The notes under the pieces were generated by a model. That model did not search any database and had not been told where the DNA came from. It was given only the letters and a program-made list of their open reading frames with translations. The translations under genes and the position numbers were made by a program. Source: Boesenbergia rotunda (Eukaryota > Streptophyta > Magnoliopsida > Zingiberales > Zingiberaceae). From it: 64,000 nucleotides of DNA. The DNA lies in NCBI GenBank assembly GCA_024364735.1, contig JAGFNQ010005193.1, forward strand, positions 496,001-560,000. The letters run 5' to 3'. Shown in pieces: positions 22,772-34,171 of this stretch (position 1 is its first letter; every line of letters begins with the position of its first letter).

Positions 22772-22783
22772 ATCCCCCACATG
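22772..22783 (-). other. Copia-3 polypurine tract
   Basis: Minus strand CATGTGGGGGAT immediately before the 3' LTR, the expected plus-strand primer site. Confidence 0.8.
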
Positions 22784-23314
22784 AATGGAAATTAATGTGT
22801 GTATGCATGAAGACACTTTATAGGAGTCCAATCGATAAGTCAATGCATTAGGAGAGGTAGCTTGTGGCTTTGAACCTTCCGTAGTGGAATGCTATCGAGC
22901 ATACTAGGCTGCGCAGTGAACATGATGTCTTAAATTGCTCAGCTATTTGTGTATACTAGACAATAGCATCCACACAGAGACTTATCTCACCTACTCTTTG
23001 TTCTCATGGTTTGTTCTGTTTCGGCCATGGACACCATCTTGGATTCATGAGTGTTTCATTGAAGCGGTCAGTCTTCACACATACATAGGTGACACTTATA
23101 TCAAGAGTATCCTACCATACTCTACCTTATAAAGGTATAGAAGCTATTAAAAGCATAAGTTTAACCTCACTACATGTGGTAGAACAACACTTATTCATCC
23201 TAGTATTGGGATAATATATCTCGTGTGCTGTAACACTTCTGTAACTTCGTTGTCCCATTGAACCAAGATCTTGGGATCTCCAGTCAACAAGGTTGTGTTA
23301 CCATTACAGTCGTT
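22784..23314 (-). other. Copia-3 3' untranslated internal region
   Basis: About 530 bp between the RNase H stop and the polypurine tract. No coding potential. The left boundary of the tandem duplication (about 23149) lies within it, so its inner 166 bp reappear at 25695-25860. Confidence 0.6.
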
Positions 23315-25480
23315 TTAGTTGTAGATTTTTAATCCCATTTCTCTTGACGAGCAGTATACATGATCTCGATTTACCCCCTTCGTAAGAGGATCTGCCAAAT
23401 TATCTTTGGACTTTACATAATCAATTGCAATCACTCCATTCGAGATTAACTGCCTAATGGTATTATGTCTACGACGTATATGTCGTGACTTACCATTATA
23501 CATATTACTCTGTGTCATTCCAATCGCCGATTGACTATCACAATGTATAAGTACGGCGGGCACAGGTTTTGTCCAACTCGGAATATCTTCCAAGAAATTC
23601 CGTAGTCATTCAACTTCTTCAGCTGCTTTGTCTAGTGCTATAAACTCGGATTCCATTGTTGACCGAGCAATGCACGTCTGCTTAGTGGATTTCCAAGATA
23701 CCGCTCCCCCACCAATCGTGAATACATATCCACTAGTGGATTTGGAATCTTTGGTATCTGATATCCAATTAGCATCACAATATACCTCTAAGACAGCAGG
23801 ATATTTTCTGTAATGTAATCCGTAGTTCATAGTATATTTCAAATATTTAAGAACTCGCATCAATGCTTTCCAATGGGTGTCGTTTGGATTGCTCGTAAAC
23901 CGACTTAGCTTGTTGACTGCACAGACAATATCCGGACGTGTGCAGTTTGTGAGATACATCAAGCTGCCTATTATCCGAGAATATTCCAATTGCGATATGG
24001 GCTCACCTTGGTTTTTCGCTAAGTGTTGACTTAGATCCATAGGAGTTTTCACTGTAGAGAGATCGTACGCATTGAACTTCTTCAACACCGACTCTACATA
24101 GTGGGATTGTGTCAAAACTATCCCCTCAGATGTCTTGAGAATTTTAATTCCCAATATAACTTCTGCTAGACCCATATCTTTCATATCGAAATTCTTGGTT
24201 AACATTTTCTTTGTATTCATGATTATCACATGATTACTACCCATTATAAGCATATCGTCTACGTATAGACAGACGATTACATAGTCTTTAGGTGTGTTTT
24301 TGACATAAATGCATTTGTCACATTCATTTATTTTGAACTCGTTTGACAGCATTATTTTGTCAAATTTCTCGTGCCATTGTTTAGGCGCTTGTTTAAGTCC
24401 GTACAACGACTTAACAAGTCGACACACCTTTTCCTCTTTTCCTGGAACTATGAACCCCTCGGGTTGCTCCATATAGATTTCTTCTGCCAACTCACCATTT
24501 AAGAAAACAGTCTTAAGATCCATTTGATGTATTTCAAGGTCATACAATGCAGCTATGGCCATCAGCACTCGTATGGACGTAATCCTTATCACCGATGAGT
24601 AGGTATCGAAATAATCAAGACCTTCCTTTTGCTTATACCCTTTGACTACAAGTCTAGCCTTATACTTGTCAATCGATCCATCAGCTTTATACTTGCGTTT
24701 TAGTATCCACTTACATCCTAATGGTTTAGAACCAGAAGGAAGGTCCACTAATTCCTAAGTATGGTTATTCATGATGGACTCGATTTCACTATTGACTGCT
24801 TCTTTCCATAATGGGGCGTCGGGACTAGAGAGAGCTTCGTTCAATGTTCTTGGGTCTGTTTCTGACATAAAAGTCATAAAGTCCAGCCCGAATGATTTAT
24901 CGACTCTAGTCCGTTTGCTCCGACGTGGCTCTTCATTTTGATAGTCAATAGTCCTTTTATGACAACTAAGTTCAGAAACGTCATTGTCTTTAGAGCTTTC
25001 GTTGCTATCACTTTGAATGTTTCCCTTCTTATTTGGGAATATACTTTCAAAGAATATTGCATTCCGAGATTCTATGATTGTTCCCACATTAATATCACTA
25101 CTGTTTTGGCCATATCCGACAAATATTGCATCGAACGTTTTAGGTCCGATCTTTATTTGCTTTGGCTTGGGTACTTCGACCTTTGTCAAGCACCCACACA
25201 CTTTCAAGTATTTGTACGATGGCTCTTGGCCTTTCTATAGTTCGTATGGCGTTTTATCGTTCTTCATGTGAGGGATTTTATTGAGAATGTGATTTGCCGA
25301 TAATATAGCTCCCCCCCACAAGTTCTGGGGTGAGCATGAATTTATCAACAAGGCATTCATCATTTCGTTTAATGTCCGTTTTTTACGTTCGGCAATACCA
25401 TTCGATTGAGGTGAGTAAGGTGCCGTTGTCTGATGGATAATGCCAGATTCTGAACAAAACTCATCAAACGGTGCACCATA
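23315..25480 (-). pseudogene. Copia-3 integrase C-term, RT and RNase H, unit 1
   Basis: 25207-24755: integrase C-terminal/linker region (KTFDAIFVGYG, PRRSKRTRVDKSFG). 24748-23606: almost complete RT, 380 codons, with GCKWILKRKY, DLKTVFLNGELAEE, YGLKQAPKQWHEKFD and active-site CLYVDDMLIMG, then YCDANWISDTKDSKSTSGYVF of RNase H. 23593-23315: RNase H end (IHCDSQSAIGM, HIRRRHNTIRQL, LADPLTKG). Breaks: TAG at 24755-24757 where unit 2 keeps TGG, and TGA at 23606 where Trp is expected (in both units). A truncated integrase core piece (25691-25481) lies before it. Confidence 0.9.
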
Positions 25481-25691
25481 TTATCCACCTCTATCGCTAC
25501 GAATTATTTTAATTCGTTTATCAAGTTGATTCTCAACTTCTATTTTATAGATTCTAAAAGCTTCTAAGGCTTCGTCTTTACTTCTTAAAAGAAAGACATA
25601 ACAGAACCTCGTGCAGTCATCAATAAAAGTAATAAAGTACTTTTTACCTCCTCTAGTTTGCACGAATTTTAAGTCACATAGATCACTATGT
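25481..25691 (-). pseudogene. Copia-3 integrase core fragment, unit 1
   Basis: Carries FVQTRGGKKYFITFIDDCTR to IIRSDRGG, then a stop at the same codon as in unit 2 (28025). It is cut at its start by the duplication junction. The catalytic first Asp region is replaced by 3' untranslated sequence. Confidence 0.85.
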
Positions 25692-25694
25692 ATT

Positions 25695-28240
25695 AAAAGC
25701 ATAAGTTTAACCTCACTACATGTGGTAGAACAACACTTATTCATCCTAGTATTGGGATAATATATCTCGTGTGCTGTAACACTTCTGTAACTTCGTTGTC
25801 CCATTGAACCAAGATCTTGGGATCTCCAGTCAACAAGGTTGTGTTACCATTACAGTCGTTTTAGTTGTAGATTTTTAATCCCATTTCTCTTGACGAGCAG
25901 TATACAGGATCTCGATTTACCCCCTTCGTAAGAGGATCTGCCAAATTATCTTTGGACTTTACATAATCAATTGCAATCACTCCATTCGAGATTAATTGCC
26001 TAATGGTATTATGTCTACGACGTATATGTCGTGACTTACCATTATACATATTACTCTGTGTCATTCCAATCGCCGATTGACTATCACAATGTATAAGTAC
26101 GGCGGGCACAGGTTTTGTCCAACTCGGAATATCTTCCAAGAAATTCCGTAGTCATTCAACTTCTTCAGCTGCTTTGTCTAGTGCTATAAACTCGGATTCC
26201 ATTGTTGACCGAGCAATGCACGTCTGCTTAGTGGATTTCCAAGATACCGCTCCCCCACCAATCGTGAATACATATCCACTAGTGGATTTGGAATCTTTGG
26301 TATCTGATATCCAATTAGCATCACAATATACCTCTAAGACAGCAGGATATTTTCTGTAATGTAATCCGTAGTTCATAGTATATTTCAAATATTTAAGAAC
26401 TCGCATCAATGCTTTCCAATGGGTGTCGTTTGGATTGCTCGTAAACCGACTTAGCTTGTTGACTGCACAGACAATATCCGGACGTGTGCAGTTTGTGAGA
26501 TACATCAAGCTGCCTATTATCCGAGAATATTCCAATTGCGATATGGGCTCACCTTGGTTTTTCGCTAAGTGTTGACTTAGATCCATAGGAGTTTTCACTG
26601 TAGAGAGATCGTACGCATTGAACTTCTTCAACACCGACTCTACATAGTGGGATTATGTCAAAACTATCCCCTCAGATGTCTTGAGAATTTTAATTCCCAA
26701 TATAACTTCTGCTAGACCCATATCTTTCATATCGAAATTCTTGGTCAACATTCTTTGTATTCATGATTATCACATGATTACTACCCATTATAAGCATATC
26801 GTCTACGTATAGACAGACGATTACATAGTCTTTAGGTGTGTTTTTGACATAAATGCATTTGTCACATTCATTTATTTTGAACTCGTTTGACAGCATTATT
26901 TTGTCAAATTTCTCGTGCCATTGTTTAGGCGCTTGTTTAAGTCCGTACAACGACTTAACAAGTCGACACACCTTTTCCTCTTTTCCTGGAACTATGAACC
27001 CCTCGGGTTGCTCCATATAGATTTCTTCTGCCAACTCACCATTTAAGAATACAGTCTTAAGATCCATTTGATGTATTTCAAGGTCATACAATGCAGCTAT
27101 GGCCATCAGCACTCGTATGGACGTAATTCTTATCACCGATGAGTAGGTATCGAAATAATCAAGACCTTCCTTTTGCTTATACCCTTTGACTACAAGTCTA
27201 GCCTTATACTTGTCAATCGATCCATTAGCTTTATACTTGCGTTTTAGTATCCACTTACATCCTAATGGTTTAGAACCAGAAGGAAGGTCCACTAATTCCC
27301 AAGTATGGTTATTCATGATGGACTCGATTTCACTATTGACTGCTTCTTTCCATAATGGGGCGTCGGGACTAGAGAGAGCTTTGTTCAATGTTCTTGGGTC
27401 TGTTTCTGACATAAAAGTCATAAAGTCCAGCCCGAATGATTTATCGACTCTAGTCCGTTTGCTCCGACGTGGCTCTTCATTTTGATAGTCAATAGTCCTT
27501 TTATGACAACTAAGTTCAGAAACGTCATTGTCTTTAGAGCTTTCGTTGCTATCACTTTGAATGTTTCCCTTCTTATTTGGGAATATACTTTCAAAGAATA
27601 TTGCATTCCGAGATTCTATGATTGTTCCCACATTAATATCACTACTGTTTTGGCCATATCCGACAAATATTGCATCGAACGTTTTAGGTCCGATCTTTAT
27701 TTGCTTTGGCTTGGGTACTTCGACCTTTATCAAGCACCCACACACTTTCAAGTATTTGTACGATGGCTCCTGACCTTTCTATAGTTCGTATGGCGTTTTA
27801 TCGTTCTTCATGTGAGGGATTTTATTGAGAATGTGATTTGCCGATAATATAGCTCCCCCCCACAAGTTCTGGGGTGAGCATGAATTTATAAACAAGGCAT
27901 TCATCATTTCGTTTAATGTCCGTTTTTTACGTTCGGCAATACCATTCGATTGAGGTGAGTAAGGTGCCGTTGTCTGATGGATAATGCCAGATTCTGAACA
28001 AAACTCATCAAACGGTGCACCATATTATCCACCTCTATCGCTACGAATTATTTTAATTCGTTTATCAAGTTGATTCTCAACTTCTGTTTTATAGATTCTA
28101 AAAGCTTCTAAGGCTTCGTCTTTACTTCTTAAAAGAAAGACATAACAGAACCTCGTGCAATCATCAATAAAAGTAATAAAGTACTTTTTACCTCCTCTAG
28201 TTTGCACGAATTTTAAGTCACATAGATCACTATGTATTAA
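25695..28240 (-). repeat. Internal tandem duplication of Copia-3, unit 2
   Basis: Second unit, contiguous with the intact protease/gag side at 28241. Differs from unit 1, for example, by a 2-bp deletion in the RT region near 26752 and by which codons have become stops (see the RT entries). Confidence 0.92.
25861..27751 (-). pseudogene. Copia-3 RT and RNase H, unit 2
   Basis: 27751-26690: integrase C-terminus plus RT palm through CLYVDDMLIMG in one 353-codon frame. A 2-bp loss near 26752 then shifts the frame. 26634-26152: RT connection and RNase H start. 26139-25861: RNase H end. A TAA at 26653-26655 stands where unit 1 reads CAA. Shares the TGA before LRNF with unit 1, so that change predates the duplication. 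Confidence 0.9.
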
Positions 28241-29738
28241 CTCTATAGGAGTTGTTGACCTTTCCACCGAATGAAAAGGTAGTCTCGTCATTTTTGCTTC
28301 CACGCACACTTCACATTTGTGTGTTTTGTCAACATTGACGTTTGGTAATAAATTTAATTTGATGAGATGTTTCAGTGTATTATTATTAACATGTCCAAGT
28401 CGATCATGCCATAAATTAAAATACTTAACAACATAGCTGGAAGCTTTTATTTTATTACCATCAAATTCACGGTGTACAGTCATTACAACCATCTTGAACA
28501 GACTCTGTTCTAAATACCCTTTACCTATGAATACATCATTCTTCGTAAGTACAAAGTTGTTTGACTGGAATACTAGTCGAAAACCGGCTTTAACAAGTGC
28601 CGATCCAGAAACTAGGTTCTTCCTGATGTCGGGAACATAGAGCACATCAATAAGCGTTAGCGCCTTCCCTAAAATCATCTTCAGAACAACTTTTTCAAGT
28701 TTGACAATCGGCGAGGTCGTGAAATTGCCCATATAGAGTTTTCTTCCACTTATCGGAGTATATTTGGAGAACATCGCCTTATCAGAACAGATATGACGTG
28801 TTGCTCCAGTATCGATCGACCACTGCTTCGGGTTGTCCACCACTGTGTTGGCTTCAAACACGACCGCAGTGAGATCTAGCTCCATGTCGTTAGAAGTTGC
28901 GACCTGGTTCGCAACATCCTTCTGTCCCTTGGTTGGTTTCCTTGGACGTCTGCAATCTTTGGACATGTGTCCTAGCTTTCCGCAGTTGTAGCACGAGCCC
29001 TTGAATTTCTTGCCTTGAGCCTTCTTTTTGAATTGCTTCGGCTTCTTGGAGTTTGGCTCAGCCAGGTTAGACATCTCGTCGATAGCCCGCTTCGTTCCTT
29101 TAGAGTCGGAGAACCTTCGATTATCGTCCTCTATTCGTAGCCTCAGGTTCAGGTCTTCAAGCCCCATCTCCTTTTGCTTATGCTTCAGGTAATTTTTGAA
29201 ATCCTCCATGAAAGGGAAGTTTCTGAATTACCGTGGCCATTTTGAACGACTCGTTCAGCTGCATGCCTTCGGCATCCAGATCATGCAATATTAGTTGCAT
29301 ATCTTGGACTTGAGATATCACACTTTTGGAATCCACCATTTTGAAATCCAGAAACCGACCGATGATGAATTTCTTTAAACCGACATTTTCGATTTTGTAT
29401 TTTTTCTCTAGTGATTCTCACAGAGATTTTGCCGTCTCTATCAGACAATACACGTTATATAACGTGTTGTCCAATGCATTGAGAATGCAATTACGACACA
29501 AGAAGTCTCCGTGCGATCACGCATCACAAGCAGCCTTACTATTGGAATCTTCTTCCTTAGCGGCTGGCGGGTCTTCACTCAAAAACCTTACGAGGTTTAG
29601 CGTCGTCAGATAAAATATCATCTTCTGCTGCCATCTTTTGAAATTGGCTCCGTTGAATTTCTCCGGCTTCTCTCCGGGTGGAACGGAGGTCGGGACTCAG
29701 GGTGAAGCGGTAGTCGGAACGTCGTTGATCACGGCCAT
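28025..29738 (-). pseudogene. Copia-3 gag, protease and integrase N-terminus
   Basis: Gag starts at ATG 29738 (MAVINDVPTTASP) and carries the capsid segments KFNGANFKRWQQKM, DNTLYNVYCLIETAKSL and GRFLDFKMVDSKSVISQVQ, interrupted by TGA codons near 29698, 29518 and 29417 and a frameshift near 29213. The open part 29209-28025 (394 codons) has a zinc knuckle CYNCGKLGHMSKDC, protease site WSIDTGATRHIC and integrase zinc region (LWHDRLGH, CEVC), then the core up to RSDRGG. A TAA at 28025 replaces the next codon. Confidence 0.9.
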
Positions 29739-29767
29739 ATCAGATTGCAGCAATATCGTTTTACGAT

Positions 29768-30575
29768 TGTTTGGTTCCGTCGGTGAGTATTGCCGCTGGG
29801 GAGGATGCAATCTGATATAATATCGTTTAAGCTAGTGTTCAACACTATCTCCGTAAAATGATATTGCTCCGCTCAGGTACTTATGGATAGCAGCAATTCA
29901 TTTCCAAGATACAACGACGATGTCTCGGAATAGTAGCACTTCAAATTCCGAGACCGGCGAACCCTCTCGTAGGTTTTTTAGACTCCGGATGTGGAAGATG
30001 GAATGGATGCAAGGTAGATTAGGCTTGAGTGAGTTTGAGTGTTTTTTTTTGTTTTGTATTTTCTTTCCATCATCTAGGGGTCCTATTTATACTAGGTGAA
30101 GAGGTGAAGTACCCCTTGGTGAGTTCATCTGAGTTGTTCGATCTAGAGGGTGTAACCCTTCAACCAGATCTCTCTCAGCCCAAGATCTGGAGGATTGTAA
30201 TCTTTCAGCCCTCCTTTGATCTCAGCCGCCAGATCAACTTTCATCACCAATGGTCCGATCATGATTATTCATGATCAACGCTCCAGATCGCGTCACTTGC
30301 GATCCATCACCCTCTTCGATCCAACGGTGGCCATCCGTTTGCTCAGTCAGCAACCAATCATCCCTCTTTGTCCAACCGAGAGTGCCACGTATGCATGCCA
30401 CATCACCCAAGTGCCACGTATGTATAGCCACGTCACCTGAAGCATAAATTTAAGCTCCTCAATGCTCCTCACGACGATGCGAAGTACGCCAACAAAGCGC
30501 CCATTGCACACGTGCGTGGCGCGTGCGGGTGTGGCGGGTGGCGGGTGGTGGGCTTGCAGGTGCGAGCACCTGCTC
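29768..30575 (-). repeat. Copia-3 5' LTR, truncated
   Basis: Begins TGTTTGGTTCCGT directly outside the gag leader and matches 21640-22440. Similarity ends after GCACCTGCTC at about 30575. The missing 300 bp include the expected U3 start. A short inverted match of CGTAAAACGATATTGC lies just inside the LTR start (29746-29765); no standard PBS is visible there. Confidence 0.8.
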
Positions 30576-31764
30576 ACCCTGCAAAGTGGAGGTAATTGCT
30601 CGATGATAGAAGTTATATATATAGAGAGAGACGAATGTTATGTTGCACACCCCATGAGTACCATATATAATTTTTTGAGACATAATATTATACTCTAACA
30701 CCTAAACCTTAAAGTAAAAACCCTAAATGGTTAAACCTGAAGCATAAATAAACAAAAATAGAAAACAAAAAAATTGCAGCACACTTCATATGCGCATACT
30801 GTATGGTTCACAATCAAGGTTGTAAAAACACCAAGTGGCAATCGAGCTGAGGACTACCGCTTAGCACCTAGGCAGGGCCTAGGTGTTTTCATTGTTATCC
30901 TGACAAAAACTCCAATGATGCAATTGGAATTTTAGGATGTCAAATATTTCATGAATGGTGCAAATGATAACAGGACTAGAGAGTGTCAATGAGTAGCCTA
31001 TAATATAAGATATGACTATAATATAAGATATGACTAACAACATAAAAATTTTAAAAATAAAAAATAGATATATAACTATTCTAGAAAGTAAGTTTCATAA
31101 GATGAATATTTTCATGTAGTACATGAAAATTCAAAAACTAATCTCGATATTCATATGGAAGAAAATATAATAAAAATGTGAGCGTGGTGCACAGAAGGAT
31201 GTTTCCATTGTGAAAAAATTGTCATCAACTTGATCAAGGGAGCTGCTAATTGGAGGGCGAAGTGCTGTTAGATCAAAGACGATTAAAATAAATCTCAAAC
31301 CCAAATGTATGAAAAACATGTAAGGACTTCATTGGAAGTATAGTTTGTATCAGTGGTAAAATAGGGCCAACATTTGAATTACTGTCTGCTAATTTGCAAC
31401 ATAGGAGAGGTTGAATATTTTTCAGAAAAAGGATATAAGCACTTAAAAATTTAATAGATAAGACAGACTCCTTGAAGAAAGAAAACACTTGGATAAATAT
31501 AGGGCTTCCACCAAGATCGTTTATGAGATTGTTGTCCTATGATATTACAACTTCCATTTCTAATTTATTCCAAAAATTCTCAAAAAAAATATAATTTATT
31601 GTCAAAACATTAAAAAAGACTGCAAACGCCCAGGCTGCCCAAGCCGCCTAGGCGGCTAGCCATCATAAACACGGTGACTCACACTTGTGCAAAGCGGTGG
31701 GGGGTCGATTGCTACCTAAGTGGTGCTTAGGCGGCCGCTTAACCTACTTTTTACAATACTGTAC

Positions 31765-31767
<3 letters not shown>
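30576..31767. other. AT-rich intergenic, possible hAT-like nonautonomous element
   Basis: 30815-31765 begins GTTGTAAAAACACCAAGTGGC with a CGCTTAGCACCTAGGC segment, and ends with mirrored sequence (CTAAGTGGTGCTTAGGCGG, CTTTTTACAATAC). This suggests a DNA transposon with degraded inverted ends. Target duplication not clear, interior noncoding. Short frames (62-71 codons) are unsupported. Confidence 0.4.

Positions 31768-31832
<65 letters not shown>
31768..31832. repeat. (TA)n microsatellite
   Basis: 65 bp of uninterrupted TA dinucleotides, directly outside the element above and about 1.1 kb upstream of SDR1. Likely length-polymorphic. Confidence 0.97.
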
Positions 31833-31833
<1 letters not shown>

Positions 31834-31974
31834 TCGGCCTCGTGGAATTTGATATTTTATTTGGGAATTAAGAGCTAATCTGATGAATAATTATAAATTA
31901 TCCCCAAGGCTAAAGCCAAGTAAGCATTAACCTCCCTTTCCCCATTTATAAATTATCCAAAGCATTCAACAGCG

Positions 31975-32801
31975 GTAAAGCAAATTTCTCATTTGGAAAA
32001 TTATTTACTTTCTTTGTTTTATATTTATATCTTTGAATTTGTATTGTATTGTTGGAATACTAATGGGAATTGCAAAAGATTTCTTTGTAACTTAAAGTTA
32101 TTAGATAAGCCAATAAAAAAAAATATAGGTGCTATCGCGCTAGGATGGGGCCGTAACGTAGGAACCGAGAGTTCCGATCCATATAAAATCAATTTATCTC
32201 TTATTCTCCTTTGTATTTTCTGTTGTGTATTATTTTTTGTATAGATAAGCACATGATCAACAAACGAAGAATCACGGGATCATTACTGAACCCCAACACC
32301 CCCCAACCCTCATTGGTAAACCCTAACTGTTGATAGGTTTCCATTTCAATTCGTATATCCATATTCTAAATAAATTAAGTTATTAAAATTTGGCTGCTGC
32401 AAACTTATCTGAATTTAAAGTTAAATTTCCTAAAACAATAATAATAAATGTACATCATCGTAGCTTTACATATATTATTCCAAAGTTTAAGAAGTTTAGT
32501 CATATTTTTCTAAAAAATAAAATAATAATTAAATGTTTTTGAATAAAAAAACTCCTACAATGTACTAATTACTAAAGGAAAGAAACTTGTCGAATTTAGA
32601 TTTTTATTGAGAAAAAGAAATGTCGTTGTATCTAGACATGGGACCGTAACGCTCTAATTGTTTATTCCGAATGCGTATTAACCATGTGAAATTCTATATT
32701 TACATTTATATATTCAAGAAATAGGAACATGGAGATTTAAATAATTGAAAGCGTTAGATATTATAATTCACGCGAAGATGATACCTTCTCATATCACGGC
32801 C
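31975..32801 (+). promoter_or_regulatory. SDR1 upstream region
   Basis: Collinear with the SDR2 upstream region (44900-45625) over at least 700 bp and with the orphan region at 9860-10900. Shared landmarks are GATAAGCACATGATCAACAA (32245), AAAAACTCCTACAATGTACT and AAAGAAATGTC. Conservation in both functional copies marks it as the promoter-proximal region, although part may simply reflect recent duplication. Confidence 0.65.
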
Positions 32802-32809
32802 TATAAATA
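32802..32809 (+). promoter_or_regulatory. TATA box of SDR1
   Basis: TATAAATA in GGCCTATAAATACG, 71 bp before the ATG, giving an expected 5' UTR of about 35-45 nt. SDR2 has the same box at the same distance. Confidence 0.85.
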
Positions 32810-32872
32810 CGAAAGACGTGGGATCAATCAAGAATCACCAACATTTAATTGGAGATTATTAAGATATCTTCA

Positions 32873-33755
32873 ATGGAGAGGAGGTCTTTTCTTTTAATTT
32901 GTTAAATTTTTTGTGTGTTTTTTTGTTCGCCTTAGGTAATTAATCGACTCGTCAGGCTTATTCACTAATTGACTCATCAGGCTCGAACGCAAGGTCGCCG
33001 TCATCACCGGCGGTGCTAGCGGCATCGGTGAGGCCACTGTCAAGTTGTTCGTCCGCCACGGCGCACGTGTCATCGTCGCCGACCTCCAGGACGAGAAGGG
33101 GAAGGCCCTCTGCGCCGGCCTCGGCTCCGACGACGTCGCCTCCTACGTCCACTGCGATGTCCGATGCGAGTCCGACGTGAAGCACGCCGTGGACACCGCC
33201 ATCTCCCTCCACGGAAAGCTCGACATCATGTTCAACAACGCCGGAACCTCCGACCCCTCCGGCAGCAGCATCCTCGGCGAGGACGACACGACGGCGGTGT
33301 TCGAGCGGGTGATGGGGGCCAACGTGCTGGGAGCGCTGCTGGGGACGAAGCACGCGGGGCGGGCCATGGTGGCGGCGGGGCGCGGCGGAAGCATCATCAT
33401 CACGGCGAGCTTGGCGTCGGTGGTGGGGGCGCTAGGTCATCCGGTGTACTCGTGCTCGAAGCACGCGGTGTTGGGGCTAGCGCGGAGCGCGGCGGCCGAG
33501 CTGGGCAAGCACGGGGTGCGTGTGAACTGCGTGTCGCCATCTGTGGTGGCGACGCCGCTGACGGTGTCGCACTATCAGGCGAGCGAGGAGGAGCTGGAAG
33601 TATTTGGAGAGGTGATCTCGGCTCTGAAGGGCGTGAGGCAGAAGGCGGAGGACATAGCGGAGGCGGCTCTGTTCTTGGCCAGCGACGAGTCGAGGTTCGT
33701 GAGCGGCCACAACCTGATGGTCGATGGAGCTGCCAGCGTCACCAAAATAGTCTAA
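32873..33755 (+). CDS. Short-chain dehydrogenase/reductase SDR1 (classical, SDR110C-like)
   Basis: Two exons: 32873-32883 (ATGGAGAGGAG) and 32981-33755, joined across a phase-2 GT-AG intron, giving 261 residues starting MERRLERKVAV. Family-normal length. Rossmann motif TGGASGIG at 13-20, Asp38 after the second strand (ADLQD; NAD preferred over NADP), NNAG at 89-92, and catalytic tetrad Asn118, Ser147, Tyr160, Lys164 (YSCSK). No signal peptide or membrane segment, so probably cytosolic. Plant relatives oxidise alcohols of terpenoids, lignans or hormones (borneol, zerumbone, secoisolariciresinol, xanthoxin and momilactone type enzymes); the substrate cannot be told from sequence. The start is chosen because the microexon restores the conserved beginning of the fold and is repeated in SDR2. 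Odd: Arg7 where Gly is usual (LxGKVA). TATA box and AATAAA are both present. Confidence 0.92.
32884..32980 (+). other. SDR1 intron 1
   Basis: 97 bp, GTCTTTT...TCATCAG. The acceptor region contains a near-duplicate (GACTCGTCAGGCTTATTC then GACTCATCAGGCTCG), so two CAG|GCT acceptors lie 26 bp apart. Only the second keeps the frame. SDR2 shows the same doubled acceptor. Confidence 0.88.
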
Positions 33756-33773
33756 ATCCTTATCTTCTTCTTC

Positions 33774-33779
33774 AATAAA
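33774..33779 (+). terminator. SDR1 polyadenylation signal
   Basis: AATAAA 18 bp after the stop codon, within TTCAATAAAGCTGGAA. The matching SDR2 signal is TCAATAAAGTTGGAA. Confidence 0.75.
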
Positions 33780-33909
33780 GCTGGAAATAAAAATAAAAAT
33801 AATAAATATTAATTACAGTCTTGAAAACTTATATATTTTTTTAAAAAATAATTTATGCAATTAATAGCAAATTGTAAAGGATGGTAACAACCTCAGGAAG
33901 CCATGTATA

Positions 33910-34133
33910 GCCCCTGGGACTATGGTGCAGCGGTAGAGTAATTAGTCGTTAACCCAGACATTCGCGGTTTGATCTCAACTACGACGTATTTTGCAGGAAT
34001 TTTTCTTCCAAATGGGGCACGAACCCTGGGACGCTGGTCTTCTAGACTGCCCACCGCGAGCTTCCCGATTTACCCTGTTGACCAGTGGGAATTTTTCCTC
34101 AATTTGTCTGCTGCCTCATTCATCATTTTTTTT
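33910..34133 (+). mobile_element. SINE family 1, copy b
   Basis: 224-bp tRNA-derived SINE with box A (TGGTGCAGCGGTAGAG) and box B (GGTTTGATCT), T-rich 3' end, and a perfect 16-bp target duplication CAGGAAGCCATGTATA (33894-33909, 34134-34149). The SDR2 3' flank at 47513-47530 has the same site uninterrupted, so this SINE arrived after the SDR duplication. Confidence 0.9.
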
Positions 34134-34171
34134 CAGGAAGCCATGTATATGTAGCTCTAGAAGTTGATATA

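Larger units (their letters stand above)
23149..25694 (-). repeat. Internal tandem duplication of Copia-3, unit 1
   Basis: About 2545 bp nearly identical to 25695-28240. It runs from the 3' untranslated region through RNase H and RT into the integrase core. The new junction at 25691-25696 joins integrase DNA (ATCACTATG) to 3' untranslated DNA (AAAAGCATAAG). The two parental sites share the short microhomology TATTAA. Differences between units are few point changes and 1-2 base indels. Confidence 0.92.
21640..30575 (-). mobile_element. Copia-3: rearranged Ty1/Copia retrotransposon
   Basis: Minus-strand element with 3' LTR 21640-22771, polypurine tract 22772-22783, RNase H/RT/integrase (present twice because of a 2.5-kb internal tandem duplication), protease and gag (ending at the ATG 29738), and a partial 5' LTR from 29768. 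The 5' LTR loses similarity to its partner at about 30575, missing its last 300 bp (the U3 outer end), so no target duplication can be read. Many stops, mostly at Trp codons. Both LTRs share TGTTTGGTTCCGT starts and the GGTGAGTATTGCC segment. Confidence 0.88.

Noticed and set aside
33164..33778. 204-codon plus-strand frame and other frames overlapping SDR1 and SDR2 (also 46577-47191 minus, 204 codons)
   Set aside because: Shadows of the GC-rich SDR exons: Arg/Gly/His-rich, no domain, and lacking a plausible gene structure, while the SDR frame has all family motifs.
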